64,000 bases of DNA from Lacrimispora xylanisolvens (GCA_017084465.1 CP070896.1:2655001-2719000), one strand, 5' to 3'. Counted from the stretch's first letter, positions 18,450 to 29,228 are shown. Numbers and translations are program-made. Notes: generated by a model from the letters alone, not told the origin.

Positions 18450-20274
18450 ATACTACAATGGTTCTGGGAGGAACGGGAAAACTCTTTCCTTCCAGTACCG
18501 GTTCATTTCCTTCCTCATATTTCCCGTTCTCTTCCTGCTTATCCGTATGAAACACCACATGCCACTGATGTTTTTTCAGAAGGTTTGGAAGATCAAACGT
18601 ATGGGGTTCCCAGTGCATGTTATATGCAATATAAAAATGGTTATCTGCCGTCCCATCTGCTTTTCTGGCATAATCTCCCCAATAAAGAATTCCCAGCTGA
18701 CGCCTGAAATTCTCATATTCCGGATACCATGGTTTTACTCCATGATAAGAAACATCAGGAACTCCACAGGCAAGATAATCCATATTCTTTGCTTCTTCTC
18801 TCCTGTGAAATACGGGATGTGCCTTTCTAAAAGCGATAACTGCTTTCACAAATTCAAAAAGATCTCTGTTTGTTTTTAAGAGGTTCCAGTTTAACCAGGA
18901 GATATCGTTATCCTGGCAATATGCATTGTTATTGCCCGACTGAGTATTTCCGAATTCATCCCCCGCCATAAAAAGCGGCGTTCCCTGACTAAAGAACAGC
19001 AGCAAAAAAGCATTGCGCAGCTGTTTTTTCCTAAGCTCCACCACTTTTTTCTTTCTCGTAGGACCTTCTGTCCCGCAATTCCACGAATAATTATAGGGAT
19101 TGCCATCCAGATTGGATTCTCCATTGGCTTCATTATGCTTTGTATCGTAGGAAACCATATCCATCATGGTAAACCCATTGGTATTTGCCAAATATTGAAT
19201 CATGCCCCGGTCAGACGGATTGTTTCTGGTCCGGAAGACCAGATTTTTCATCTGCTCCTCGTCCCCTTTCAGCACTCTTCTCATATCTGTCTGAAAGCTG
19301 TCATTATATTCTGCCAGACATTTAAACCCTTTTACAGGAATGTCACCCCAGGAATCAGCCCATAGCTTTAACCCTTTTAAATAGGGGTCACGTCCGATTA
19401 AATCAAGAGGCGGGAACCCAACCAGATGAATTCCATCCAGGTGAAATTCTTCTGCCCAGAACCGTACCGCATCAAGAACAAAGGTTGGAGACTCCTTCCC
19501 TGAAAAATACAATTCTGCAATAAGTTCCAGCCCCTCTTTATGAAGAGCCTTAACCAGATTTTTTAGTTCCAAAGCCGGCGTTTCCTTATTATCCGAGACA
19601 TAAGACGCTTTTGGAGCGAAATAGAATCCCGACGTATATCCCCAATAATTTATTTTTCCCGTAGGTTTATCCACACCGTAGGGACTGCCCTGCACAATCT
19701 CAGGAAGAATCACTTCCTGAAATTCATAAACAGGCATCAGCTCCACTGTTGTGATTCCCAGCTCTTTTAAGTAGGGGATTTTCTCCTCTATCGCCCGAAA
19801 GGTTCCTTTATTTTTGGTTCCGGAAGAAGAATGCATGGTAAATCCACGGACATGAATCCGGTAGGCCACAGAGTCCTCATATGGTATCAGCGGACGCTTG
19901 TCCTCTCCCCAGTCAAAAGCTTCAAACGTAACCGGACTTTTGGATAACACAGCTGCTCTCTCTAAATCTCCCCAACAATTCTTATCTGTAAAAGCTCTCC
20001 CATACGGATCAGAGAACCGTTTCCCATCAATCTCATAGCAATAGGAAATCCCCGTAAAGTCATCTCCAAGAATTGTAACAGAAAAAACCTCTCCCCGTTT
20101 CTCTTTTTCCGGAAAGAGAAACGTACAGACGGGCTCCTTTTCATCGCCACGAAAAAAAAGCAGTTTTAATTCCTTTCCCTGAGCCGCAACGCTGAAATGA
20201 ACCCCCTCCCCAGTCTTAGTCATTCCCATGGGATAATATCCTGTTTCTCTCTTGGCGATCCTGTACTGTTTCAT
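18427..20274 (-). CDS. GlgX/isoamylase-like GH13 protein lacking catalytic residues
   Basis: A 615-residue homologue of glycogen debranching enzyme: N-terminal CBM48-like domain, then a (beta/alpha)8 barrel including SPYGVDKPTGKINYWGY and the very isoamylase-like DMVSYDTKHNEANGE...NYSWNCGTEGPT and LLLFFSQGTPLFMAGDEFG, then a C-terminal beta domain. The catalytic motifs have changed: DGFRFD is DGIHLV (Arg to His283, nucleophile Asp to Val285), the general-acid Glu of LIAEPWD is Asp307 in LWADSWG, and the CHD that supplies the transition-state Asp is NTN (364-366). The frame is intact and the rest is well conserved, so this is a maintained pseudo-enzyme rather than decay. It may bind alpha-glucan. 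GAGGAG lies upstream of 20274. Confidence 0.85.
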   Translation of the reverse strand: MKQYRIAKRETGYYPMGMTKTGEGVHFSVAAQGKELKLLFFRGDEKEPVCTFLFPEKEKRGEVFSVTILGDDFTGISYCYEIDGKRFSDPYGRAFTDKNCWGDLERAAVLSKSPVTFEAFDWGEDKRPLIPYEDSVAYRIHVRGFTMHSSSGTKNKGTFRAIEEKIPYLKELGITTVELMPVYEFQEVILPEIVQGSPYGVDKPTGKINYWGYTSGFYFAPKASYVSDNKETPALELKNLVKALHKEGLELIAELYFSGKESPTFVLDAVRFWAEEFHLDGIHLVGFPPLDLIGRDPYLKGLKLWADSWGDIPVKGFKCLAEYNDSFQTDMRRVLKGDEEQMKNLVFRTRNNPSDRGMIQYLANTNGFTMMDMVSYDTKHNEANGESNLDGNPYNYSWNCGTEGPTRKKKVVELRKKQLRNAFLLLFFSQGTPLFMAGDEFGNTQSGNNNAYCQDNDISWLNWNLLKTNRDLFEFVKAVIAFRKAHPVFHRREEAKNMDYLACGVPDVSYHGVKPWYPEYENFRRQLGILYWGDYARKADGTADNHFYIAYNMHWEPHTFDLPNLLKKHQWHVVFHTDKQEENGKYEEGNEPVLEGKSFPVPPRTIVVFIGKKDD

Positions 20275-20300
20275 TCCTCTTCTCCTCTGTGACAGTCCTG

Positions 20301-22114
20301 TTACTGGTTCTGAATCTGTTCTGCCAGATCATTTAAATACATCCAGCGTTCCATCTTCTCCTCTAATAATCCTTCTTTTTCTGCCTTTTCTTCCATTAGC
20401 TGATTCAATTTGCCATAGTCACTGGCAGCTTCTTCAATCTTTTTATCAAGCACTTCAATGGCTTCTTCCAAACCGGCTATGTCATCTTCAATGGTTTCCC
20501 ATTCCCGCTGTTCTTTATAGGAAAACTTAAGCTTCCGCTCTAATTTGGGTTTTTCTTTCCCCTTCTTCTCGCCAGCATCTTCCTTTTTGTAAGTTCCAGC
20601 TGTTTCCCCGGGAAGCCCGTCCGGATATTTTGCAGCGAAAGCTGCCTGATAATCCGTAAAGCCACCCTCATATTGAGTGACCTTTCCCTGTCCTTCAAAT
20701 GCAAAAATTCTGCGCACCACCCGATCAAGAAAATAGCGGTCATGAGATACGGTTATGACAATGCCTGGAAAGCTGTCTAAGTAATCCTCAAGGATGGTAA
20801 GTGTCTGAATATCCAGATCATTGGTAGGCTCATCAAGAAGGAGGACATTGGGTGCCTCCATCAGAATACGCAGCAGATACAGCCGCCGTTTTTCCCCTCC
20901 GGAAAGCTTTTCAACAGTGGTATACTGAACACTTGGCGGAAATAAAAACCGTTCCAGCATCTGAGAGGCACTGACGCTTCCGTCTTTTGTTTTCACATAC
21001 TCAGCCGCACTCCGGATATAATCGATGACCTTTAAGCTGCCGTCCATATCTTCGCTCTCCTGGGAGAAATAACCCATCTTTACAGTCTGTCCCACTGTTA
21101 AGGTTCCCTCATCTGGCTGAAGCCATCCGACTATAATTTTCATAAGCGTGGACTTGCCTGATCCGTTTGGGCCAATAATTCCGATGCGGTCATTTTTCAG
21201 GAAAATATAGTTAAAATCTTTCATGAGAACCTTATCACCAAAGGCCTTCGATATTCCCTCCAGCTCAACGGTGGTACGTCCAAGGCGGCTCTCAATAGAA
21301 TCCAGTTCCACGTTTTATCAAACTCCGGTGCCTTCTGGTCACGAAGCGTCTCGTATCGTTCAATATGGGCCTTCTGCTTGGTGGAACGCGCCCTTGCCCC
21401 TCTTTGCATCCACTGCAGCTCAATACGGAGGATTGACTGGCGTTTCCGCTCAGTGGCCTGCTCCATATCCAGCCGGTCTGCCTTTAGTTTTAAATAGCCC
21501 TCATAGTTCTCCTGATAGCTGTAAAGCTTTCCCTTATCAAGCTCCACAATCCGGTTTGTCACACTGTCTAAAAAATACCGGTCATGAGTAACCATCAAAA
21601 GAGCACCTTTAAACCGGCGCAGATAATCCTCCAGCCAGTCCGCCATACTGCTGTCTAAGTGGTTGGTAGGCTCATCAAGAACCAGTAAATCTGCAGTAGA
21701 AAGAAGAACGCTCACAAGTGCAACCCTTTTTCTCTGTCCGCCGGATAAGGTGTCCACTTTTGTATCAAATTCCGTAAAGCCAAGTCTGGTGAGCATATTC
21801 TTTGCCTGGCTTTCTAAATCCCATACATGTTCGTGGCCCTCATTCTCCCGGATTATACTTTCCAGAATGGTTTCTCCTGCCTCAAATCTGGGATTCTGGG
21901 AAAGAAAACGAATATCTAAGTTTCTTCCCTTTGCCACAGTTCCCTCATCTGGCTCTTCAAGCCCCGCCACGATACGTAAAAGTGTGGACTTTCCTGTACC
22001 ATTAATACCAATCAGACCGATCTTTTCCCCTTCATTTATGCTGAAGCTGGTATCATCAAAAAGAAGCCGTTCTGTATATGATTTTGTTAAATGCTCAATT
22101 GTTAATAAATTCAT
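20301..22114 (-). CDS. ABC-F ATPase, Uup type (one frameshift)
   Basis: Soluble tandem-ATPase of about 604 residues that acts on ribosomes rather than in transport. Domain 1 has GINGTGKST, LSGGQRKRVALVSVLL and LVLDEPTNHLDS; a linker rich in Lys/Arg (QRGARARSTKQKAHIERYE); domain 2 has GPNGSGKST, LSGGEKRRLYLLRIL and LLLDEPTNDLD. The C-terminal tail is a predicted coiled coil (IEDDIAGLEEAIEVLDKKIEEA), the Uup DNA-binding tail. The frame breaks near 21312-21316, where a missing A turns FDKNVELDSIE into FDKTWNW. Upstream RBS AGGAG precedes 22114. Confidence 0.88.
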
Positions 22115-22157
22115 GTTTTTTATTATTCTCCTGTGTAATACTCTGTCTGATCCGTTA

Positions 22158-22913
22158 TTATTTAATTACAAGTTCCACCGGACAGTGGTCAGAGCCGGTC
22201 ACCTGGGTATGAATATCTGCACTTACCAGCCTGTCCTCCAGACTTTGTGATACACAGAAATAATCAATACGCCACCCTGCATTCTTCTCCCTCGCCCTAA
22301 AGCGGTAGGACCACCAGGAGTACATCTCTTCCTGCTGCGGATAGAAATACCGGTAGGTATCTATAAAGCCATTCTCTACAAGGATGGTGAACTTTTCCCT
22401 CTCCTCATCGGTAAACCCTGCATTCTTCCGGTTGGTCTTGGGATTTTTTAAATCAATTTCCTTATGAGCTACATTTAAGTCTCCGCAGAAAATAACAGGC
22501 TTATTCTCCTCCAGCCCTTTTAGATAGGCCAGAAATGCCTCCTCCCATGTCAAACGGTAGGGAAGGCGCGCCAGTTCATTCTGGGAATTTGGAGTATAGC
22601 AGGTTACTACAAAATAGTCCGGAAACTCAGCAGTAATAATCCGTCCCTCTTTATCATGCTCTTCGATTCCCAAACCATAAGTAACCGATAATGGTTCCTC
22701 CCTGGTAAACAGGGCAGTACCTGAATATCCTTTCTTTTGTGCGTAATTCCAATATTGATAATAGCCTGGAAGAGAAAGATCAATCTGACCTTCCTGCAGC
22801 TTGCTTTCCTGAATACAGAACACGTCCGCATCTACTTCATTAAAATAATCCAGAAAGCCTTTCTCCACACAGGCACGAAGTCCATTCACATTCCATGATA
22901 TCATTTTTTTCAT
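22158..22913 (-). CDS. xth: Exodeoxyribonuclease III
   Basis: AP endonuclease/3'-exonuclease of the EEP family, 251 residues, for base-excision repair. Motifs: [21 protein letters not shown] (metal-binding Glu), [20 protein letters not shown] (Asp and Asn), and the C-terminal RIDYFCVS and GSDHCPVEL (catalytic Asp-His). The start at 22913 was chosen over a longer reading because GGAGGTG precedes it by 6 bp and the protein begins [11 protein letters not shown]. It is separated from guaB by a terminator, so it has its own promoter. Confidence 0.93.
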   Translation of the reverse strand: MKKMISWNVNGLRACVEKGFLDYFNEVDADVFCIQESKLQEGQIDLSLPGYYQYWNYAQKKGYSGTALFTREEPLSVTYGLGIEEHDKEGRIITAEFPDYFVVTCYTPNSQNELARLPYRLTWEEAFLAYLKGLEENKPVIFCGDLNVAHKEIDLKNPKTNRKNAGFTDEEREKFTILVENGFIDTYRYFYPQQEEMYSWWSYRFRAREKNAGWRIDYFCVSQSLEDRLVSADIHTQVTGSDHCPVELVIK

Positions 22914-23000
22914 CGCATTCACCTCCGTCAAAAAGATAGTGTTAGTATACCATTTTAAACAGCATTCGAAAAGGGCGTGTTGCAAAACTAATAAGGAAAA

Positions 23001-23048
23001 ACGGGAGCTGTTGCTCAACTAACTTTCTTAGTTGAGCAACACTCCCGT
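23001..23048 (-). terminator. Intrinsic terminator of the guaB operon
   Basis: ACGGGAG-TGTTGCTCAACTAA pairs with TTAGTTGAGCAACA-CTCCCGT (about 20 bp with one bulge), followed on the minus strand by TTTTTCC. It abuts the guaB stop. Confidence 0.88.
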
Positions 23049-24538
23049 TTAGTAGTCTTTATTTTTCAATATGATATCATGGGCTCCGCCTTCCCGAATA
23101 CTCATAGGTGAAACAAGGGTGATCCTTGCTTTTTTCTGAAATTCCTCGATGGAAGCCGCCCCGCAGCTGGACATTGTAGACTTTATCTTACTGATCGTGA
23201 CTGATAAATTATCCTTCAGCGCACCTGCATAAGGAACATAACTGTCAACACCTTCTTCAAAATGAGTATCTTTGCTGGCTGACATGCTGTAGCGCTGCCA
23301 GTTCTTTGCCCGGTCTGACCCTTCTCCCCAATATTCCTTTACATATTCATTGCCTCGTTTCAGCTTCTTTCCGGGGCTTTCATCAAACCTTGCAAAGTAT
23401 CTTCCCATCATTACGAAATCCGCTCCCATGGCCAGAGCTATGGCAATATGATTGTCGTACACAATTCCTCCGTCGGAACAAATGGGGATGTAGATTCCTG
23501 TCTCCTCCATATATTTGTCCCTTGCAGAGGCAACTTCCAGTATGGCAGTCGCCTGACCTCTGCCAATTCCCTTCTGTTCACGTGTAATACAAATAGACCC
23601 GCCGCCAATACCCACCTTTACAAAATCTGCCCCGGCATCCGCCAGATAACGGAAGCCTTCGGCATCAACCACGTTGCCAGCACCAATATATGCCTTTGGA
23701 AAATTTGACTTTATATAGGTAATGGCGTCATATTGCCAGGTGGAATAACCATCGGAAGAATCCAGGCACAAGATGTCAGCGCCTGCTTCCAGCAATACCG
23801 GAACCCGTTCCTGATAATCGTAAGTATTAATTCCGGCACCTACAAGAAGGCTCTTCTTCTCATCAAGAAGCTCAAAAGGATTTTCTTTATGAGCTTCGTA
23901 ATCCTTACGGAACACCATATGGACCAGCTGCTGTTTTTTCGTTAACGATAGGAAGACAATTTAATTTATTTGCCCAGATTAAGTCATTGGCTTCATTTAG
24001 GGAAATCCCATCTCTCCCTGTAATAAGCGATTCAAAAGGAGTCATAATATCACAGACTTTTTTATCCAGGGGATCCCTGCTTATTCTGTAATCTCTGCTT
24101 GTAATAAGTCCGGTAAGAATACCGTCCGATTTTCCGTTAGAGGTAACCGCTATGGTAGTATGCCCGGTATCCTCCTTCAGCCTCAGTATCTCATTCAAGG
24201 TGTGTTCGGGCGAAAGATAGGAATCGCATACAACAAAGCCGGACTTGAACTTTTTTACTTTCCGTATCATTTCAGCCTGTGAATCTATCGTCTGGGCCCC
24301 ATATATAAATGACAGCCCTCCGCACCGTGCCAATGAAATGGCAAGTTTGTTATCCGACACAGCCTGCATAATGGCAGATACAAACGGTATATTTAGCCTT
24401 ACGTGTGCTTCCCCTGCTCTAAATCTTGTAATAGGAGTGGTCAGATCAATTTTCAGGCATGCACATGGGCGTGGATAAATTAGGAATCAGCAGATATTCG
24501 TTAAAGGTTCTGGAAATTTCATTATATAATTTAAACAT
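23049..24538 (-). CDS. guaB: IMP dehydrogenase (two frameshifts)
   Basis: Oxidises IMP to XMP, the committed step of GMP synthesis; about 495 residues. N-terminal [12 protein letters not shown], then a CBS pair ([25 protein letters not shown]), then the barrel with [28 protein letters not shown] and the catalytic-loop Cys in [15 protein letters not shown], then [30 protein letters not shown]. Frames break near 24445-24449 ([13 protein letters not shown], one extra A or two missing) and at A6 near 23936-23941 (extra [12 protein letters not shown] restored). Start at 24538 follows AAAGAGG. An essential enzyme with two breaks argues for sequence error. Last gene of the U32-HAD-guaB run. Confidence 0.92.
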
Positions 24539-24563
24539 TTGAGACCTCTTTTCCTCTTGCTGC

Positions 24564-25197
24564 TTAAAAGATGCTTTTCAATTCGCCGAAATTATTGATG
24601 ATAAAGGTGGGGTTTTGCGCTTTCAGCTCCTCATAAGAATTGTTTCCATAGGTTACGCCACAGGTATGACAGCCTGCGCCGCGTCCCATCTGAAGGTCAA
24701 ATACAGTATCCCCTACCACCAATGCCTCTTCCGGTTCACATTCTTCCTGCTCCAATATTAATTGTGCCATGTCTGGAGCCGGCTTTTTATTTTTTACGTC
24801 CTGTTCGCCGTAGATACGTGATATGAAAGGACTTACCTGTAAATGATCAAGCAACAGATGAAGAGCGTCCTTGCCCTTGCTTGAGGCAACTGTAATAACA
24901 ATTCCCTTTTGTGACAGGTACTCTATGGTGCTCTTTACATCAGGAAACAATGTAACACTTTCCATGCAGATATCCTGGTATTTTCTGCGGTATAAATCAA
25001 TGGCATGATCCATCTCGCTGTCCGGGACTTTTAATACGGATGAAAAGGTATCCTTAAGAGGCAGCCCTATTTTCCTGTATGTCCTTCTCTCTGGCAATTC
25101 CATATCCCAGTTCTTTTCCCGTGGCCTGAATTGTGTTTACAATGCTGCTCTTTGTATCTGCTATTGTTCCGTCAAAATCTAATATTAAAAGCTTCAT
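24564..25197 (-). CDS. HAD-superfamily phosphatase, phosphoglycolate-phosphatase-like (one frameshift)
   Basis: About 210 residues. Motif I LILDFDGTIADTK (nucleophile Asp and second Asp), a helical cap, motif II ITVASSKG, and motifs III/IV KKPAPD and VVGDTVFDLQMG identify a subfamily IA HAD phosphatase such as Gph or pyrophosphatase PpaX. The frame breaks at A4 near 25087-25090: with three A it reads QEIGLPLKDTF. The start is ATG at 25197. It sits between the U32-like genes and guaB on the same strand with short gaps; the substrate is not predictable. Confidence 0.85.
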
Positions 25198-25259
25198 GTT
25201 CCATACCCTCGCATCCCTATAATAAATTACATTAATAATATTGTTTATTTCATTCTTTT

Positions 25260-26066
25260 TCACTGCCATAGGTCATAATCAATTACCTGGATCTCTTCCA
25301 ATTCATTATTAAGCAGATGTTTCAGATTTTTTTCCGGTAGTTCCTTCTCCACACCAATCTCCCCCAGCTTATAAGAAATATTTTCATCAAACTGGTCCAC
25401 CAGATCCTGCTTTCTGAAATAACGTCGGTTTTCCTCTATATACTCTTTTAAATGGCACTTTACAGAATCATTATAATATCCGTAGATCATGTTATTGAAT
25501 TGTTCATGTACGATCTGATTATCAGAGATCAGGCGGTCCAGCTCAACCATAAGCCCAATACTTCCAAATGTGCGTCTCATTTCTTCAAACTCTTGTTTGT
25601 GAAGATGATTCTGAGATACGACAACATAAGAAATATTTCTGGTATTGTTTAAAACATCAAAAAATATTTTGCTGTGTGCTTGATTAATTTCCAGTTGGGA
25701 TGAAACAATCACACGAATATCTTTGCTGTATTCGTTGCAAAGCAGTTCAATAATATAGGGGTTTGATACCAGAATATATTTAAACCCGGTGTCAATCATG
25801 GATTCAATATCTTTGCAAATCTCCTGATACCCCTCTACAGTGAATTCTCTGTTTTCAAAATGAAACATATCATAGGCATAACATAACTGATGCCTGCCGC
25901 TTATGCTTCTGGCCTCCTCCGGCGAGATTGCATAGTCCCTCGCTTCATGAAATAAAAAACAATCTTTCTGAAAATCCTGCTCAAATCTGGTCAAATAAAT
26001 TCTGCCCTCTGACTCAGAGTCCATAAAGCTCTCATCCAAGTATAATGGTAGTAACATTTCACCCAT
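25260..26066 (-). CDS. U32-peptidase-like protein B
   Basis: A 268-residue protein resembling the barrel of U32-family proteins: FKYILVSNPYIIELLCNEY followed by DIRVIVSSQLEINQAHSKIFFDVL and YVVVSQNHLHKQEF, i.e. the alternating strand-helix pattern in which a strand position, then a sibling strand, is read out. Only two Cys are present and not in a cluster motif. It follows protein A by 15 bp with AGGGGGCAGG as ribosome site, so they are co-transcribed. The substrate is unknown; paired U32 proteins such as UbiU/UbiV act together in anaerobic hydroxylation, which is a precedent for pairing only. Confidence 0.6.
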   Translation of the reverse strand: MGEMLLPLYLDESFMDSESEGRIYLTRFEQDFQKDCFLFHEARDYAISPEEARSISGRHQLCYAYDMFHFENREFTVEGYQEICKDIESMIDTGFKYILVSNPYIIELLCNEYSKDIRVIVSSQLEINQAHSKIFFDVLNNTRNISYVVVSQNHLHKQEFEEMRRTFGSIGLMVELDRLISDNQIVHEQFNNMIYGYYNDSVKCHLKEYIEENRRYFRKQDLVDQFDENISYKLGEIGVEKELPEKNLKHLLNNELEEIQVIDYDLWQ

Positions 26067-26080
26067 TGGTACCTGCCCCC

Positions 26081-27252
26081 TTACTTATATTCTATACGTT
26101 GTACCTCACCAAGATTTAACTCTTTGATATACGGTAATTTTGTAATTCTGCTCTGCCACCTCCTGTTATTTTCAATATACTGTTCTCTCTTATCCTCCGG
26201 ATAAATCAGTCCCTGGTCTGCGGCACGACGGCATAACGAGCAGTGCGTGCAATTGTCCCTGTGATCGGCAGAATACCAGAGTTTATTTTCCACTTGAGAT
26301 ATTTCAGGTATCAGCTCCAGCTGGTCTCTTGGATAAAGAGCCTGCTCCAAAGGGGCATCAGAGACGGCGGCATGAATGTTAGATTTAGAGCCATAGGTAC
26401 CTAATATTTCTTCCAGATGGGTTGTCCGGCTTTGCTCAATATATATTTCAATGGATTTCATGATCCATTCGGTCGTAGCCAGACGGTCCAGCAATTTGAA
26501 ATTTTTATAACCAATCTCCATGTATTTGGGAATATCAGCCGGAGCAATCCATTTCCCGCTATATATTTCCTCTGGCCTTAAATTCCCGGATATTCACACA
26601 TTTATTTCTGTAATAGCTGAAGTATGGCGTTTTTGTTTCCTTATGTTTGCTGTGGGAACCCTGCATACGAGTATGACCTTTTTGCCAGGGGCAATTTGAT
26701 ATGTACAAATCATTTGGAATGAGCTTTAATAATAGATCAGTTTTAGAACGAATCCTGATCAACTCTGCAAAATTCTTAATTAAGTCATAATGGAGCGTTG
26801 CTTCATCAATGCCTAAATGAATCAGATATTCAAGTTCTTCCCATGAACGGGTTTTTTAAATTCACCGATGCTGATATTTTTAAATCCGGCAGTTTCTGCT
26901 TTGTATATTGGATTAGATATGGATTGCTTAATGTGACTTTTCGTATTCCCAAATCAACTAATTTGTTGATAAATCTCAGATACCTTTCCTGGTACTTTTC
27001 GGTAAACTCCTCGTTCATCAGGCCGTTGTTATTAATGACATAATTAAAATCAATGCCGGCGGCGTTTAGCTTGTCCAGGATTGCTTTCAATTCATTTTCC
27101 TGTTTCACAATATTTTGAGTCTGTGCACGTCCCCCGCCAAAATCATCAATTCCTAAATTACCAAAATAACTTTCAATATAATTCCCGTACATATAAAGCG
27201 ATTGATCAATGAAATCCATATCTCCATTGTATGGTAGTGCAAATTTCATCAT
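26081..27252 (-). CDS. U32-peptidase-like protein A with cysteine cluster (two frameshifts)
   Basis: About 390 residues. MKFALPYNGDMDFIDQSL, GIDFNYVINNNGLMNEEF, RKVTLSNPYLIQYTKQKLPDL and ISASVNL are the U32 barrel start; later come LKLIPNDLYISNCPWQKGH, YRNKCVNIREF and a C-terminal NCTHCSLCRRAA. These cysteines (C, C, CxxCxxC) could hold an iron-sulfur cluster, as in the U32 proteins UbiU/UbiV/RlhA. Two +1 homopolymer shifts break it: A6 near 26857-26862 (restored: NLKTRSWEELEYLIHLG) and G2 near 26578-26579 (restored: REFKPEEIYSGKWIAPADI). It is divergent from the Crp/Fnr regulator, and is the first gene of A-B-HAD-guaB. Confidence 0.65.
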
Positions 27253-27424
27253 GAGACCCCCCTGGAAAACGTTTGATATTTTAAGTGATTGCTACTGAAT
27301 ATAATACGCAATATTATATCATTTGCTTTTTGTGAAAAATATGAGTTTTCTCACATAAATCTGGAATTTAGGGAAGTTTTATAGTAAGATAAATTATAAA
27401 AAAGAGTTTGAAAGAGATTTGTCT

Positions 27425-28087
27425 ATGAATATGAAAAAGGCCAACGAAGTAATTCCCTCCTATGTCACTAATATCTTTTCTTTTGATATTACTCCATATG
27501 CTAGATGGAAAGAATTTCGAAAAAATGAACTAATATGCAGAGAAGGTGATGATTTATCTGATCTGGTATTTCTTATTAAGGGAAATGCCAAGCTTTTTCT
27601 GACTCATGAAAACGGAAAGGTTACCATCATCGATTTTTTCAAATCTCCAACCCTATTTGGGGAAATGGAATTTATGGGTGCGCAGAAATTTACCAATGGA
27701 GTCATTGCTTTGGATAAGTGCGTCTGTATCCTGCTGCCCCTAAGGGAAGTCGGCCATCTTTTAAGAGACGATACCAAATTTTTAAATTATCTGTGCCTGT
27801 TTTTATGCCGGAAGGCTCTGCGCAATACCTCAAATTATGCAACTAACCAGAATTATCCTCTGGTAAACCGTCTGGCTAATTTTATACTTTTATCAGCAGA
27901 TGGAGAAATCTATAACAGGAAACACACAGAGGTTGCGGAATACTTAGGTGTCAGCTACCGTCACCTGCTTCATGTGTTTTCGGTTCTATGTGAGGCGGAT
28001 ATATTGCAGCATATGGATAAAAAAAGATACAGAATTAAGGATTTTTCATCTCTCGCAACGATGGCTGTCAATGAGAACAGTTTATGA
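27425..28087 (+). CDS. Crp/Fnr-family regulator, YeiL-like
   Basis: About 220 residues: an N-terminal cyclic-nucleotide-binding-type beta roll (FRKNELICREGDDLSDLVFLIKG...FGEMEFMGAQ), a dimer helix, and a C-terminal helix-turn-helix TEVAEYLGVSYRHLLHVFSVL. The organisation and recognition helix resemble YeiL. The cAMP-contact Arg/Ser pair is not evident, so the ligand differs from cAMP; Cys residues in CVCILLP and LCLFLC could be redox sensitive. Start ATG at 27425 is preferred over TTG 27419. It is divergent from the U32-like genes across a ~170-bp promoter region and may control them. Confidence 0.8.
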   Translation: MNMKKANEVIPSYVTNIFSFDITPYARWKEFRKNELICREGDDLSDLVFLIKGNAKLFLTHENGKVTIIDFFKSPTLFGEMEFMGAQKFTNGVIALDKCVCILLPLREVGHLLRDDTKFLNYLCLFLCRKALRNTSNYATNQNYPLVNRLANFILLSADGEIYNRKHTEVAEYLGVSYRHLLHVFSVLCEADILQHMDKKRYRIKDFSSLATMAVNENSL

Positions 28088-28088
28088 C

Positions 28089-28136
28089 AAAAAAAGAACC
28101 GATTCAGATATTAATACCTGAACCAGCTCCTTTTTG
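28089..28136. terminator. Bidirectional terminator between crp-like gene and cbiN
   Basis: GATTCAG-N10-CTGAACC inverted repeat with T-rich tracts on both outer sides (CTCCTTTTT rightward, TTCTTTTTTTG leftward). Confidence 0.75.
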
Positions 28137-28147
28137 TATCTGTCTAT

Positions 28148-28471
28148 TTAACCATTTAATTGTTTATCCTGCCATTTTTTCCGTTCCACCAGTCTTCCCA
28201 TAAAGAATGCGATTACTCCCACTCCAATCCCCGTCTGAAGGCAGAACAAAAGGCTTTCTATTTCCCCGGGAAGCTCTCCGCCTATGGCAGCTTCCATAAC
28301 TGGAGTAAACCATGGTTCATATTCTGCACCCCGGATTTCTGTGATCATCTGGCTTCCTGCATCATCCGATCCCCCAAACTCTGCTCCCTTTAAGGCAAAC
28401 AGAGGAATGATGGCAATCAGACATACAAGAACCAGCAGCACCCCAATCGTCTGTTTTCTTTTCCTGCTCAT
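28148..28471 (-). CDS. cbiN: Cobalt ECF transporter accessory protein CbiN
   Basis: A 107-residue membrane protein with an N-terminal helix (TIGVLLVLVCLIAIIPLF), an extracellular loop with FGGSDDAGSQMITEI and YEPWF, and a C-terminal helix. This is the CbiN layout, the small subunit that helps CbiM load Co2+. It follows cbiM by one base. Confidence 0.9.
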   Translation of the reverse strand: MSRKRKQTIGVLLVLVCLIAIIPLFALKGAEFGGSDDAGSQMITEIRGAEYEPWFTPVMEAAIGGELPGEIESLLFCLQTGIGVGVIAFFMGRLVERKKWQDKQLNG

Positions 28472-28472
28472 A

Positions 28473-29228
28473 TTATTTTACCTCCCTTGTAAATCCAATG
28501 TCTTTTAACTCCGGAAGAGCATAAGTTTCAAGAGTCATAACAATGACTGTAGTGAGAATTCCCTCAATCACCGCAAGAGGCAGCTGAGTGGGTGCAAATA
28601 CTCCAAGGAATTTAACAGCAGAAGCCCCAACGCCACCTATTTCAGAAGGATAGGCTAAGGCTAGCTGAAAACTGGTAACACAGTATGTAAATAAATCGCC
28701 TAACGTGGCTGCGAGAAAAACTGCTGCCATTTTATTCACTTTTAACGCCTTACAAAGCCTGTATATTCCAAAAGACACGAAAGGTCCCGCAATTGCCATG
28801 GAAAAGGTATTTGCTCCCAGTGTGGTAAGACCTCCGTGTGCCAGCAGAACCGCCTGAAAGATTAGAACAATAATGCCCAGAATACTGACTGCTGACGGCC
28901 CAAACAAAATTGCACCAAGACCGGTTCCAGTCATATGGGAACAGCTTCCAGTCACAGACGGAATCTTTAATGAGGAAAGCACAAACACAAATGCTCCCGA
29001 CATGGCAAGAACTGTGATCGCCTTCCTGTTCTCCCGCAGTGACTTCTGAATGGAAAAGAAGCCCGCAATGAGAAATGGCACACAGACTGCACCCCACGCG
29101 ATGCAATACCCTACTGGCAAATAGCCCTCCATAATATGCATTGCAAAGGCACTGGGAACGATTCCAAATGTCAGTGCAAATGCAGTTGCAAGTTTCATGA
29201 TACTTTTTTCTTTCTTACTCATTTTCAT
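28473..29228 (-). CDS. cbiM: Cobalt ECF transporter substrate-capture protein CbiM
   Basis: A 251-residue membrane protein that binds Co2+. A signal peptide ([19 protein letters not shown]) is followed by the mature N-terminus MHIMEGYLP, whose His coordinates the metal. [18 protein letters not shown] and the later helices are typical. RBS GGAAGGAG precedes it. It lies directly downstream of a cobalamin riboswitch and terminator, so expression falls when adenosyl- or methylcobalamin is plentiful. Confidence 0.92.
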   Translation of the reverse strand: MKMSKKEKSIMKLATAFALTFGIVPSAFAMHIMEGYLPVGYCIAWGAVCVPFLIAGFFSIQKSLRENRKAITVLAMSGAFVFVLSSLKIPSVTGSCSHMTGTGLGAILFGPSAVSILGIIVLIFQAVLLAHGGLTTLGANTFSMAIAGPFVSFGIYRLCKALKVNKMAAVFLAATLGDLFTYCVTSFQLALAYPSEIGGVGASAVKFLGVFAPTQLPLAVIEGILTTVIVMTLETYALPELKDIGFTREVK

